Positions 8,783 through 17,213 of a DNA stretch of 64,000 bases are shown here, piece by piece. This DNA is from Yinghuangia elevatio (GTDB lineage Bacteria; Actinomycetota; Actinomycetes; Streptomycetales; Streptomycetaceae), in the NCBI RefSeq assembly GCF_040649515.1, contig NZ_JBEZFP010000031.1, positions 14,255-78,254 of the forward strand. The letters run 5' to 3'. The number at the start of each line of letters is the position of its first letter. Positions within the stretch are counted from its first letter, which is position 1. The translations under genes were made by a program, and so were the position numbers. The notes under the pieces were generated by a model that did not search any database, had not been told where the DNA came from, and saw nothing but the letters and a program-made list of their open reading frames with translations.

Positions 8783-9175
8783 ATGCCTTATGACCGCACG
8801 ATCCGCGTCACCCGCGACTTCGCCACGACCGTGGCCGACGTGCGCGAGGCCCTGGCCGCCCAGGGCTTCGGCATCGCGAGCGAGATCGACATGGCCGCGA
8901 CGCTCAAGGAGCGGCTGGGCGAGGACATGGAGGACTACGTCATCCTGGGGGCGTGCAACCCGTCGATCGCCCGGCAGACGCTGCGCGTCGACCGCTCGAT
9001 AGGCGTCATGCTCCCGTGCAACGTGGTCGTGCGGCGCGAAGGGGACACCACGGTCGTCCAGGCCCTCGACCCGCACGTGATGCTGGAGGTCACCGGCCGC
9101 CCGGAGCTGGAGGCGGCCGCGACCGAGGCCACGCACCGGCTCAATGCCGCCCTCAGCTCGCTGACCTGCGCGTGA
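8783..9175 (+). CDS. DUF302 domain-containing protein
   Basis: A 130-residue soluble protein that fits DUF302 across its length: an N-terminal strand with RDFATTVADVREALAAQGFGI, a central LGACNPSIARQ, and VMLPCNVVVRREGD near the end. Structures of DUF302 proteins are small alpha/beta folds; the molecular function is unknown. The ATG at 8783 follows an AGAGAGG purine run; a GTG at 8744 in the same frame is a weaker start. The gene is separated from the NRPS adenylation gene by about 115 bases, so it probably has its own promoter. Confidence 0.85.
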   Translation: MPYDRTIRVTRDFATTVADVREALAAQGFGIASEIDMAATLKERLGEDMEDYVILGACNPSIARQTLRVDRSIGVMLPCNVVVRREGDTTVVQALDPHVMLEVTGRPELEAAATEATHRLNAALSSLTCA

Positions 9176-9359
9176 GGACCGATCGTCCAACCGGTCGGTG
9201 ACCTTGCTCCTTGACCCGCCGCGTGGCATACAGACAGGCAAGTCACGTAGACACGCGATGCAGGTGCGCAAGGCAGCACATGATGCGCGTACGTGATGCA
9301 GGTAAGTCACGCAGGTGCGGAGCGGCGACGGCGGCGCTCCCCGGGGAATCGAGGCCGCA

Positions 9360-10601
9360 GTGGGTCGACTGCTCCTGACCAACGCCACGGTGCTGGACGG
9401 CGTCAACGGTCCCGCGGCCGGACGCACGGTGGTGGTGGCGGACGGACGTATTGCGGACGTCGCGGCCCAGGCCCCGGCCCCCGAGGACGGGGACGAACTA
9501 ATCGACCTCGGCGGGCGCACGGTGATGCCGGGCATGTGGACGTGCCACTTCCACGCGACGTACCACGAGCTGGGCTCGCGGCCCAACGTGCCGTACGGCA
9601 ACGACTTCCCGCCCTCGTACCAGGCGATCGTGGCGGCGAAGAACCTGCGTACCGCGCTGGAGCACGGCTACACGGGGGTCGTCGGCGCAGGCGGGGCGAA
9701 CGAGGTCGAGCCCGGTGTCAAGCGGGCGATCGAGGACGGGCTCGTCCCGGGACCGCGGTTCTGGCCGTCGGGACGCGAACTGTCCACGACGGGGCACGCC
9801 AACGACGCGGTGCCGTGGCACTGGGGGATGCCGGCCCCCGGTGCGGTGCGCATCTGCGACGGCGCCGACGCCTTCCGGTTCGGGGTCCGTGACGAGATCA
9901 AGCGCGGCGCCGAGGTCATCAAGCTGTTCGTCACCGGCGGCCACGGGACCCTCGCCCCGAAGGACCGCATCGAGATGACGCGCGACGAGTTGGCGGCCGC
10001 GATCGACGCGGCGCACTCGCGCGGCGTGCTGATCCGGGCCCACCTGGTCAACAAGCCGGCCATCATGATGGCGCTGGAGCTGGGCATCGACATCGTCGAC
10101 CACTGCGACGAGATGGACGACGAGATCATCGCGGCGCTGGTCGAGACGGGCGCGTCGGTCGTCCCGTCGCTGCATTTCCCGAAGCACTTCCTGGAACTGA
10201 TGGGCGACGGCTTCGGGTTCGGCGCCGAGGCGATCCGCGCCGATCTCGCGCACATGTACGAGGCGATCCCGAAGGCGCAGGCCGCCGGCGTGCGCTTCGT
10301 GCTGGGCGACGACTACGGCGCCATCGGCTTCGCGCACGGCCTCTACGGACGCGAACTGCGCCTGTACACCGAGCATGCGGGCGTCTCGCCGCTGGAGGTC
10401 ATCGGCTGGGCCACCCGCAACGGCGCCGAACTCGCGCGGCGCGGCCACGACCTCGGCACGGTCGAGACGGGCAAGCTCGCGGACCTGCTGGTGGTCGACG
10501 GCGACCCGGCCACCGACATCGGCGTGCTGGCCGACCGGCCACCGCTCGCGGTGCTCAAGGGCGGCGAGGTGGTGGCCGGCGCACTGCCGACCGTCGCCTG
10601 A
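9360..10601 (+). CDS. Metal-dependent amidohydrolase (imidazolonepropionase-like)
   Basis: A 413-residue amidohydrolase-superfamily enzyme. The N-terminal beta-sandwich is followed by the metal motif HFH (in MWTCHFHATY). Further ligands follow: a Lys in EVIKLFVTGGHG, a His in IRAHLVNK, a His in IVDHCDEMDD and the Asp in FVLGDDYG. The C-terminal GKLADLLVVDGDP block closes the sandwich, as in imidazolonepropionase-like and Xaa-Pro dipeptidase-like subgroups. The substrate is unknown. The GTG start at 9360 is preceded by GAGG at five bases. Short direct repeats with AAGTCACG and GATGCAGGT occur at 9238-9320 just upstream. Confidence 0.85.
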   Translation: MGRLLLTNATVLDGVNGPAAGRTVVVADGRIADVAAQAPAPEDGDELIDLGGRTVMPGMWTCHFHATYHELGSRPNVPYGNDFPPSYQAIVAAKNLRTALEHGYTGVVGAGGANEVEPGVKRAIEDGLVPGPRFWPSGRELSTTGHANDAVPWHWGMPAPGAVRICDGADAFRFGVRDEIKRGAEVIKLFVTGGHGTLAPKDRIEMTRDELAAAIDAAHSRGVLIRAHLVNKPAIMMALELGIDIVDHCDEMDDEIIAALVETGASVVPSLHFPKHFLELMGDGFGFGAEAIRADLAHMYEAIPKAQAAGVRFVLGDDYGAIGFAHGLYGRELRLYTEHAGVSPLEVIGWATRNGAELARRGHDLGTVETGKLADLLVVDGDPATDIGVLADRPPLAVLKGGEVVAGALPTVA

Positions 10602-10608
10602 CCCGCCG

Positions 10609-10793
10609 TCACCACGCTTGGCGCCCACGCCCCGCCTCCAGATTCGCGGCGACCACCAGCGAGAACCGCTCCCCCACCACCAGACCGCACGGGAACTCAG
10701 CCACGATCAACGCCACTTCACGCGCATCCCCCCGACGTGCACCCCGATCTCCCAGAACTGCCCAAGCGACTCCACGGCTGGCGTCGGCCCCAC
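10609..10793 (-). pseudogene. Small frameshifted coding region of unknown function
   Basis: On the minus strand two open frames with high GC3 join across a run of six Cs (plus strand 10728-10733). The upstream frame reads AVESLGQFWEIGVHVGG and the downstream frame reads REVALIVAEFPCGLVVGERF then SLVVAANLEAG. Adding one base to the C run makes a single reading frame of about 60 residues from a GTG near 10793. I read it as a small gene broken by a one-base deletion or a sequence error. I do not recognise the family. No other gene is supported between 10602 and 10979. Confidence 0.4.
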
Positions 10794-10979
10794 ACGCTCC
10801 CGCGGTGTGCACGCCGGGGCACCGCTGAGTTGTCGGGGCGCCGGCCATCCGGGCGAGCGTACGGGTGACGGTACGGGGACCCGCTGGGATTGCGAGGGGC
10901 GCGGGTGGGTGGGGGTGGGCTCTGTCGCTGACTCTGTTGCCACCTGGCGGGAGGGGCGGCCAACTGACAGAGTTGTTGT

Positions 10980-11513
10980 GTGGCCAAGGGGCAGGGCGCG
11001 CACGGGCGGCGCAAGGGGCACGGTGGGCGGGGCGGTTGGGGCGATCCGGATCTCGGGTTCCTGCCGCCGCATCTGCGGCGTGTGCCGTATGTATACGCGC
11101 GACATCCAGGTGCGACCGCGCCGGGTGATGTGGCGGGCGGGGCGAACTGCCAGGTGTATGCGTACGCGGTGCTCGCGCACTTCGGGCGTCTGGTGCCGCC
11201 GCTGCGCTCGTCGGAGCTGTGGGCGGATCGCGCCGCGACCGAGGTGGCCGAGGTGGCGGGGCCGCTTGACCTGGTGTTGTTCGACGGCGGGCGCCGGGCG
11301 GATGTGGAAGAGGGCTATGCGGCGCATGTCGGCATACACCTCGCGCCCGACCGGGTGTTGCATCTGTGCGCCGAGGTTGGTGTTCCGGCGGTGTGGACGT
11401 ACGACGAGTTCGCGGCCCGGCCGCGCTACGCGCGTCTTCTCGGGATCAAGCGGGTGCGCCCCGCGCCCACCCCCGCGTCGCGTCCCGCGCCCTGGGCAGC
11501 GTCCCGTCCCTGA
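10980..11513 (+). CDS. NlpC/P60-like hydrolase family protein
   Basis: A protein of up to 177 residues. The core, PPHLRRVPYVYARHPGA, NCQVYAYAVLAHFG, LRSSELW, HVGIHLAPDRVLHLCAEVG and ARPRYARLLGIKRV, matches a group of short Streptomyces proteins annotated as NlpC-like hydrolases. The Cys in NCQVYA and the His in AHVGIHL would be the catalytic pair. It has no signal peptide, so a cytoplasmic role is possible. The first 25-30 residues are Gly/Arg-rich and the GTG start at 10980 lacks a good ribosome binding site, so the true start could be later. The last 20 residues are Pro/Ala-rich. Confidence 0.65.
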   Translation: MAKGQGAHGRRKGHGGRGGWGDPDLGFLPPHLRRVPYVYARHPGATAPGDVAGGANCQVYAYAVLAHFGRLVPPLRSSELWADRAATEVAEVAGPLDLVLFDGGRRADVEEGYAAHVGIHLAPDRVLHLCAEVGVPAVWTYDEFAARPRYARLLGIKRVRPAPTPASRPAPWAASRP

Positions 11514-11589
11514 AGCGTGTGGACAGCCCGATTCGTCCCTGTCAGCCTGGGAGTTCGACGATCGACCAAGGCTGCGGGGGATGTGGCTC

Positions 11590-12750
11590 ATGGGATTCTT
11601 CGACGCCGATTTGCCGCCCGTCCCCGAGGAGATGGGCGGCCACGTGCTCTATGCGCGCGCCGAGGGCGCGTCCTACGGAGTCCACGCCCGCGACTATGTC
11701 GTTCCGGCGGTTTTGCCGTGGGTCCGCCGGCTCGGGGTCGGGCCGGATACCCAGGTGTGGCTGCGCCGCGTCGATGTGTGGACGGGCGGATTCTCCCTGG
11801 AACTGGCGGTGTTCCGGCGGATCGTTCGGTCGGCGCCGTCGCTCGGGCCGACGATGCGCGACGACCCCTCGGTGCTGCGGATCGGGCTGGTGATGGCGGA
11901 CGGGACCCGCGCCACGTCGGTGGGCCGCGGGTATCCGTTGCCCGCGCCGCCCGGCGCGCCGGGGCTGGACACCGACCCGGACGACCTTCCGCACGAAGGT
12001 GGGGACGGCTCCGGGGAAGGGGATGGGGCGGCGGGAACGGACTTGGGGGAGGTAGGGGCCGGGCGCGGGGCCGGGACCGGAAAGGCCGCGCGCAGGCGCT
12101 TGGGCATCGCTCTGATGGCGCGCGGCGGCAGCATGCACAACACCTCGTACCACGCCGAAGTGCCTTTGCTGCCACCGGAAGGGCCGGTGGCGGTCGTCGT
12201 GGAGTGGCCTGCCGAGCACGTGCCGGAGACGCGGACCGAACTGGACGGCACGGCGATACGCGAGGCCGCCGGCGACGCGGCGGAGGTGTGGCCCGACCTG
12301 CCGCGACGGCCGGACGGGGCGTTCCGGGCGTACCCGAGGCTCACGTACTACGCGGCGGCGCCCCAGCCGGCCGGCGGCATGGTCTCGCCCGGTCCGGGGT
12401 TGCCGGGCCCGCCGCAGCTGCCGTCGCCGTACAGCACCCCGCCGTATCCGCCGCCGTTTCCGATGCCGCCGTACCCCGATGCGCCGTACCATCTCGGGGC
12501 TCCGCCACCGCCGCACGCCGCGGGCACATGGCAGGGCCGACCACCATATGCGCCGCCCGCGTACGGGGTCGCGTACGGGCCACCCCCGTACGGCCCCCCG
12601 CCGTTCACGCCGCATCCGCAGTCGGTGCCTCCCCATTTACGACCACCCGAAGGGCCTCCGCCCCGGGACGACGAGCCGGACGAGCCGTCTCCTTCCCCGG
12701 CCACTCCCCCCTCGTCCGAGTCCGACGGGCGCGGCAATGGTGTGGGGTAG
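11590..12750 (+). CDS. Hypothetical protein with Pro/Tyr-rich C-terminal tail; contains a TTA codon
   Basis: A 386-residue protein that I do not recognise. The first 250 residues look globular (FDADLPPVPEEMGGHVLYAR..., WLRRVDVWTGGFSLELAVFRR). They are interrupted by a Gly/Asp/Glu-rich linker at about 120-165. From about 260 the sequence turns into repeats of PPYPP, PPPYG and similar Pro/Tyr/Gly units, typical of a disordered tail. The ATG at 11590 has a GGGGG run about 10 bases upstream; an ATG at 11581 is the alternative. A leucine codon at 12637 is TTA, which in streptomycetes makes expression depend on the bldA tRNA. The gene overlaps the following TPR-like gene by 14 bases. Confidence 0.75.
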   Translation: MGFFDADLPPVPEEMGGHVLYARAEGASYGVHARDYVVPAVLPWVRRLGVGPDTQVWLRRVDVWTGGFSLELAVFRRIVRSAPSLGPTMRDDPSVLRIGLVMADGTRATSVGRGYPLPAPPGAPGLDTDPDDLPHEGGDGSGEGDGAAGTDLGEVGAGRGAGTGKAARRRLGIALMARGGSMHNTSYHAEVPLLPPEGPVAVVVEWPAEHVPETRTELDGTAIREAAGDAAEVWPDLPRRPDGAFRAYPRLTYYAAAPQPAGGMVSPGPGLPGPPQLPSPYSTPPYPPPFPMPPYPDAPYHLGAPPPPHAAGTWQGRPPYAPPAYGVAYGPPPYGPPPFTPHPQSVPPHLRPPEGPPPRDDEPDEPSPSPATPPSSESDGRGNGVG

Positions 12751-14230
12751 GCGCAAGACGCAGCACCCCCAACAGCCCGCGGCACCGCGCGAGCGGGATC
12801 TCGTGGAGCGCATGTTCGAGTGGCACGCTCGTGCCGATCTCGCGGTCGCCGTCGAGGACTTCGCCGCCGCACGGACCGCGCAGACCCTTGCCCTCGACAT
12901 CGCGACCGCCCTCGCCGCCCGCACTCCGGACGACGTGCGGGCCTGGCAGGCGATCGCGGCGACGCGGTACGCCCTGATCGAATCCTGCGCCCGCACCGGG
13001 GACTTCGCCGCGGCATTGGAGTCCGCCGATGCCTGCCTAGCGGCGTACGCCAAGGTCGCAGAGTCCGGTGGTACACCCGGCGGTTCCGGCGCCGAGACGA
13101 CCGCGCTGACCGCCGACGTACGTGCCCGGCGCGCGGTGGCGCTGGCCGGAAACGGGCAGATCACCGCCGCTCTGCTGGAGGCGGACGAGGCCGTCTGCAT
13201 GTACGTCGGACTCGGCGCCGAGGACTGGGACAGCGGCTGTCTCCCGGACCTGGCAAGGGTGTTGAGCACCGTCGCGCCGGTGCGGGCGCGCTACGGCGAA
13301 CCGGACCACGCGGCCGCGACCGCCGACTACGCGATCCGCCTCTACGTCGAGAACGCGGCGCGCATCAACCGGCGCCCGGACGCGCCGACGCACGCGCGCT
13401 GTCTGTTCGAGGCCGCGCAGATAGCGTCCGACCTGCACGCCGCCGCCGGGCGCACGGACCTCGCGCTGAGCGCCGCCAACGTGGGCCGGCAGACCGCCGC
13501 GGCGCGGCGGATCGACGGTTTCGTGCGGCGCGAGCAGGCGTACGCGGGTGCGCTCGCCCGCTACACGATCCGCCTGACCGAGGACGGCAAGTCCGACGAG
13601 AGTGAAGCCTTCCTGGCGGAGAGCTGCGCGATCGACCCGGGCGCATACGCGCGTGTCGCGGCCGAGGCGTACCCGCTGGCCAGGGCCCGCGTCGAGGTCC
13701 CGCCGCTGGCGGACGCGCTGCGGGCCGCCCAGGCGATGCTGCGGGACGTCGAACTCCCGGAGCTGCTGGACGGTTTGCTCGCCGACCCCTGGTCGGTCCA
13801 GCCGTCGCTGTCGGTGCCGGACCGGTGCCCGGCGGATGTGGCGCCGGAGATCGCCGAGACGCTGGCCGCGGCGGCGGTGCGCATGCTCGGCGAGGGCGAC
13901 CCGCAGGGGCTGCGGCTGTGCCTGGAGGCGAACGTGGTGTTCGCCGGTGCGGCGGCGCGCGAAGTACCGGCGATGCGGCACGACTTCGCGGCGTACGGCA
14001 CGCTCTGGGCGCAGGCCCTGGCGATGGCGGCGTGGCGGTTCCACGAGACCGGTTCGGAGGCCTTCCGGTGGTACGCCGCGGATCTGGCGGCGTGGCTGCT
14101 CGGCGTGCTGGACCGGCTGGCTCCCCTGGCGGCGGCGCAGCCGGACATCACCGAGTTGATCCGGGTGGGGACCACGGTCGCCCGCTCGGTCCTCGACGCG
14201 AAGCCGCGGGAGGGGGAACCGGCCGGGTAG
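12737..14230 (+). CDS. TPR-like helical repeat protein
   Basis: A 497-residue Ala-rich all-helical protein. The N-terminal half reads as degenerate tetratricopeptide repeats (DFAAARTAQTLALDIATAL, DDVRAWQAIAATRYALIESC, DFAAALESADACLAAYAKV), consistent with a protein-binding scaffold. No signal peptide or membrane segment is visible. The ATG lies inside the end of the Pro-rich gene (14-base overlap), implying coupled translation and a shared function. The partner is unknown. Confidence 0.75.
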   Translation: MVWGRRKTQHPQQPAAPRERDLVERMFEWHARADLAVAVEDFAAARTAQTLALDIATALAARTPDDVRAWQAIAATRYALIESCARTGDFAAALESADACLAAYAKVAESGGTPGGSGAETTALTADVRARRAVALAGNGQITAALLEADEAVCMYVGLGAEDWDSGCLPDLARVLSTVAPVRARYGEPDHAAATADYAIRLYVENAARINRRPDAPTHARCLFEAAQIASDLHAAAGRTDLALSAANVGRQTAAARRIDGFVRREQAYAGALARYTIRLTEDGKSDESEAFLAESCAIDPGAYARVAAEAYPLARARVEVPPLADALRAAQAMLRDVELPELLDGLLADPWSVQPSLSVPDRCPADVAPEIAETLAAAAVRMLGEGDPQGLRLCLEANVVFAGAAAREVPAMRHDFAAYGTLWAQALAMAAWRFHETGSEAFRWYAADLAAWLLGVLDRLAPLAAAQPDITELIRVGTTVARSVLDAKPREGEPAG

Positions 14231-14242
14231 CGGACGCCGGGC

Positions 14243-15694
14243 TCAGGCCCGCAGGGCGCGCGCCTCGGGGTCGCAGGCCAGCCGGACACCGACCGCGAGC
14301 ATCGGGACCGCGGCCATCACGAAGGCCCAGCGGACGTCGGTGGCGACCAGAACACCCATCAGGGCGATCGAGACCGGTTCCAGGACCGTGCGGGGCAGGA
14401 AGACGACGCTGTTGACGCGGCCGAGGAATTCGACGGGCGTGCGGGACTGGACGAAGGCGGGCAGCGCGACGTCGCTGGAGTAGGCGACGCCGAAGCCGAG
14501 CACCACGAGGACCGCCGCCGCGCCCCACGCGGTCGGGGCGAACCCGAGGGCGGCGAAAGCCGTGCCCTCGCACAGGGTCATGCCGATGATCAGCAGGCCC
14601 CAGCGGGCGGGCAGGCCGGTGAGGGCGGCCGACACCGAGCCGAGGAGTTGTCCCAGCCCCCAGGCCGAGATGAGGATGCCGAGCGTCATGGAGCCGTCGG
14701 GGTAGGTCGCGGCGAGTGCGGGCAGGCCGACGGCGAAGAGCCCGGCGTAGGCGAGCGTGGCGGCGGAGATGAGCAGCAGGACGGCGCGAACCTCGCGGCT
14801 GCCGCGGGCGTACGCGAGTCCGTCCGCGATGTCGCGGCGCAGCGCGGCCTGGGCCGCCCGGATGCCGACGGGCCGCGGCTCGTCTGCGGGCTCCTCCGCC
14901 GGCCGCTCGGTGGTCGGCCGGTCCACCGGAAGGCGTGCCAGCGTCGCCGCCGCGACCAGGAAGGTCGCCGCGTTGAACCAGGCCGCCTCCGTGGTGCCGA
15001 GCGTGGTGACCAGGACGCCGCCGAGCAACGGCCCCGCAAGGCGGCCGCCCTGCTCGCCGAAACCGACCCACGCGTTGGCCTTGGCGAGGTCGCCGCGCGG
15101 CACGACCAGCGGCAGGATGCTGCCGCCAGCCGGCACCGAGAACGCCTCGGCGACGCCGACGACGACACCGAGGGCGAAGAACTGCCAGGTGTGCACCTGG
15201 TCGGCGGCGGAGGCCACGGCGAGAGCGGCCACCGCGCCCGCGCGTACGAGGTGACACGCGATCAGGACGGCGCGCGGGGACACCCGGTCGGTGACGGCGC
15301 CCCCGAGCAGCATGAGCAGCCCGCGCGGTACGGCCTGGGCGATCAGGACGGCAGCCAGGAGCGTGGTGGAGCCGGTGTGTTCGAGGACAAGCCACAGAAA
15401 AGCGACTTCGAAGCTGTAGTCGCCGAGCATTGAGAGGGTCTCCCCGGCCCATACGCGGCGGAACGCCGGTCGGGCGAAGGGGCCGCGCGCACGGTTGCCG
15501 CCCGAGGTGCCGCCTGAATTGCCCGAGCCGCCCCCCACGCCGCCGCCTGAGCCACCGCCTGAGTCGGCTGAGTCGCCGACCCGCTTGCCCGCCGAGTCGC
15601 CGACCGGGTTGTCGGCTGAGCTGCCGACCGATCCGCGCCCGTTCCCGCTCAACTGCCCTCCCTCGTCGACGCCCCCGGCACCGTACGCCGCCAC
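14243..15694 (-). CDS. MFS transporter (EntS/DHA3-like)
   Basis: A 483-residue major facilitator protein with about 12 hydrophobic segments after residue 75. The core begins RPAFRRVWAGETLSMLGDYS, and the loop 2-3 motif is GGAVTDRVSPR. VPAGGSILPLVVPRGDLAKAN is typical of the EntS/MacAB-associated DHA3 subgroup that exports siderophores and macrolides. The first 70 residues are a Gly/Ser/Asp repeat (DNPVGDSAGKRVGDSADSGG), encoded by near-repeats at 15540-15640; a later start is possible. The stop is only 12 bases from the convergent TPR-like gene. The substrate is unknown. Confidence 0.82.
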   Translation of the reverse strand: MAAYGAGGVDEGGQLSGNGRGSVGSSADNPVGDSAGKRVGDSADSGGGSGGGVGGGSGNSGGTSGGNRARGPFARPAFRRVWAGETLSMLGDYSFEVAFLWLVLEHTGSTTLLAAVLIAQAVPRGLLMLLGGAVTDRVSPRAVLIACHLVRAGAVAALAVASAADQVHTWQFFALGVVVGVAEAFSVPAGGSILPLVVPRGDLAKANAWVGFGEQGGRLAGPLLGGVLVTTLGTTEAAWFNAATFLVAAATLARLPVDRPTTERPAEEPADEPRPVGIRAAQAALRRDIADGLAYARGSREVRAVLLLISAATLAYAGLFAVGLPALAATYPDGSMTLGILISAWGLGQLLGSVSAALTGLPARWGLLIIGMTLCEGTAFAALGFAPTAWGAAAVLVVLGFGVAYSSDVALPAFVQSRTPVEFLGRVNSVVFLPRTVLEPVSIALMGVLVATDVRWAFVMAAVPMLAVGVRLACDPEARALRA

Positions 15695-15825
15695 TCCCCT
15701 GCACTGCCTGTGGTTTTGCGTCGCTCACACGGCTCAGCGCGCGACGGCGCCGCACGCGCCTCTGACAATTCACACTTAATTTCGCAAAAGGCGTCGACGG
15801 GTGTCATCACACGAGGGAGCCACCG

Positions 15826-16341
15826 CAGGTTCGGACGACTCCGCCGCCTGGTGGCGCACAACCGCCGCGATCGCGCTGGTTGCCTTCGCCCTAAGCTGTC
15901 GGACATCACGGACCAGGACACCGCGAGCTTCCTCCCGGACAAGTACAAGTCCGCCCAAGCCGCCGATCTGGCCGACCGGCAGTTCCCGCAGTCCCAGGAC
16001 CAGACCGCGCAGAACGTCGCGAAGCGCACCGACAGCGGCCCGCTGCCGCCCGCCGACGCCGTGAAGACGCAGGAGATCACCTCGGTCAGCCAGGCGCAGG
16101 TCTCGCCGAACGAGCAGATCGCCGTCGCCACCGCCACCATCAAGGGCACCGCGCAGGACACCTCGGCATCTGCATCGCGGCGTTCGTGATGTCGATGTTC
16201 CTGGTGCCGTCGGTCACCGCCCTGATCGGCCACGTCGCCTGGTGGCCCGGCCACGCCGACCGCGCCAGACCCCCGGGCGGCTTCCCCGACCCCGGCCCCG
16301 ACCCCGACCCCGACGCCGACGCCGACGCCGACGAAACGTGA
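15826..16341 (+). pseudogene. Decayed MMPL/RND-family transporter gene
   Basis: Pieces of an MMPL transporter survive in different frames. FGRLRRLVAHN and then AAIALVAFA belong to the N-terminal membrane helix, in two frames. LSDITDQDTASFLPDKY and DRQFPQSQDQ are the start of the first extracellular loop. At about 16160 the frame changes and the sequence jumps to LGICIAAFVMSMFLVP and VTALIGHVAWWPGHAD, the end of the last membrane helix. A (Asp-Pro/Asp-Ala)n tail follows, ending at 16341. Roughly 500 of about 700 residues are missing. At least two frameshifts and one large internal deletion are needed to explain it. An intact MMPL gene of a different subtype lies at 60049-62250. Confidence 0.75.
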
Positions 16342-16425
16342 GCGCGTGAGCCGAATATCTGTTCACGAACATCCCTGTCGGCACTAGTGTTTGCGCGCCC
16401 GCCCCGCGAACACACCGAGGTCTAC

Positions 16426-17190
16426 GTGCCCGACACGACTGGAATACCGTCCGACCCGCCGTCCGACCTGCCGACGCCGCCGAGGCCGGGCATGCTGGGA
16501 CCGGAGTACCGGCGGGCCCCCGACGTCGATCCGAACTACGCGGAGGGTGTGCGGTTCACCTGCTCCACGTGCGGCTCGTATCCCGCGGCGGACGTGAACC
16601 TCCGAGGGCACCGCGGGCTCGTCCTGTGGATGGAATTCACCAAGGAGAAGGGCCCGTTCTGCCGGTCCTGCGGCCTGTCCGAGTACCGCGACATCACGTC
16701 GGGGACCCTGGTCGGCGGTTGGTGGAGCCCGTTCTCGCTGGTGATCGCCCCCTTCGTGCTGATCGGCAATTTCGACGCGTACACACAGATCCGCGCGCTG
16801 GAGGAACCCGTGCCGGGCAGCCCGCGCTCGCCGATGGCCGTCGGCGCGCCGGTGCACCGGCGGCCGGCCATTCTCGGGCTCCTGGTGCCACTCCTCGTCG
16901 TGGCCGCAATTGTCGTCTGGGCCGTCGCGGCCCGCTCCGGCGGAACGTCCGAGCACGACATGGCGAATGCGCGTGCGGGCCACTGCGTCACGAACTCCGG
17001 ATCGGCGCTCGCACCGAAGATGCGGTTCACCGACTGTGTCCCGCAGGCGTCACCGGTGTTCACGGTGCTCGCGCGCATCGAGGGATCCGGTGAAGTCGCG
17101 GGATGCCCTAAAGCCACGACGGAGACGCTGTATTCCTCGCGCCCGAGTGGAGTGGTGGAGTACGTCCTGTGCCTGGCGCCGCTGACGTAA
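16426..17190 (+). CDS. LppU/SCO3897-like protein with zinc-ribbon N-terminus
   Basis: A 254-residue membrane-anchored protein. Residues about 45-85 carry two CxxC pairs (CSTCGSY and CRSCGLSEY), a likely zinc ribbon. A hydrophobic stretch follows (GWWSPFSLVIAPFVLIGNF), then a clear transmembrane helix (ILGLLVPLLVVAAIVVWAV). The extracytoplasmic C-terminus (GHCVTNSGSALAPKM, CPKATTETLY, EYVLCLAPL) matches the LppU/SCO3897 family of actinobacterial surface proteins, whose role is not known. The GTG at 16426 is preceded by GAGG at five bases and is favoured over an upstream in-frame codon at 16387. Confidence 0.75.
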   Translation: MPDTTGIPSDPPSDLPTPPRPGMLGPEYRRAPDVDPNYAEGVRFTCSTCGSYPAADVNLRGHRGLVLWMEFTKEKGPFCRSCGLSEYRDITSGTLVGGWWSPFSLVIAPFVLIGNFDAYTQIRALEEPVPGSPRSPMAVGAPVHRRPAILGLLVPLLVVAAIVVWAVAARSGGTSEHDMANARAGHCVTNSGSALAPKMRFTDCVPQASPVFTVLARIEGSGEVAGCPKATTETLYSSRPSGVVEYVLCLAPLT

Positions 17191-17213
17191 CGGGGGGCGT
17201 CCGGCGCCGGGCT

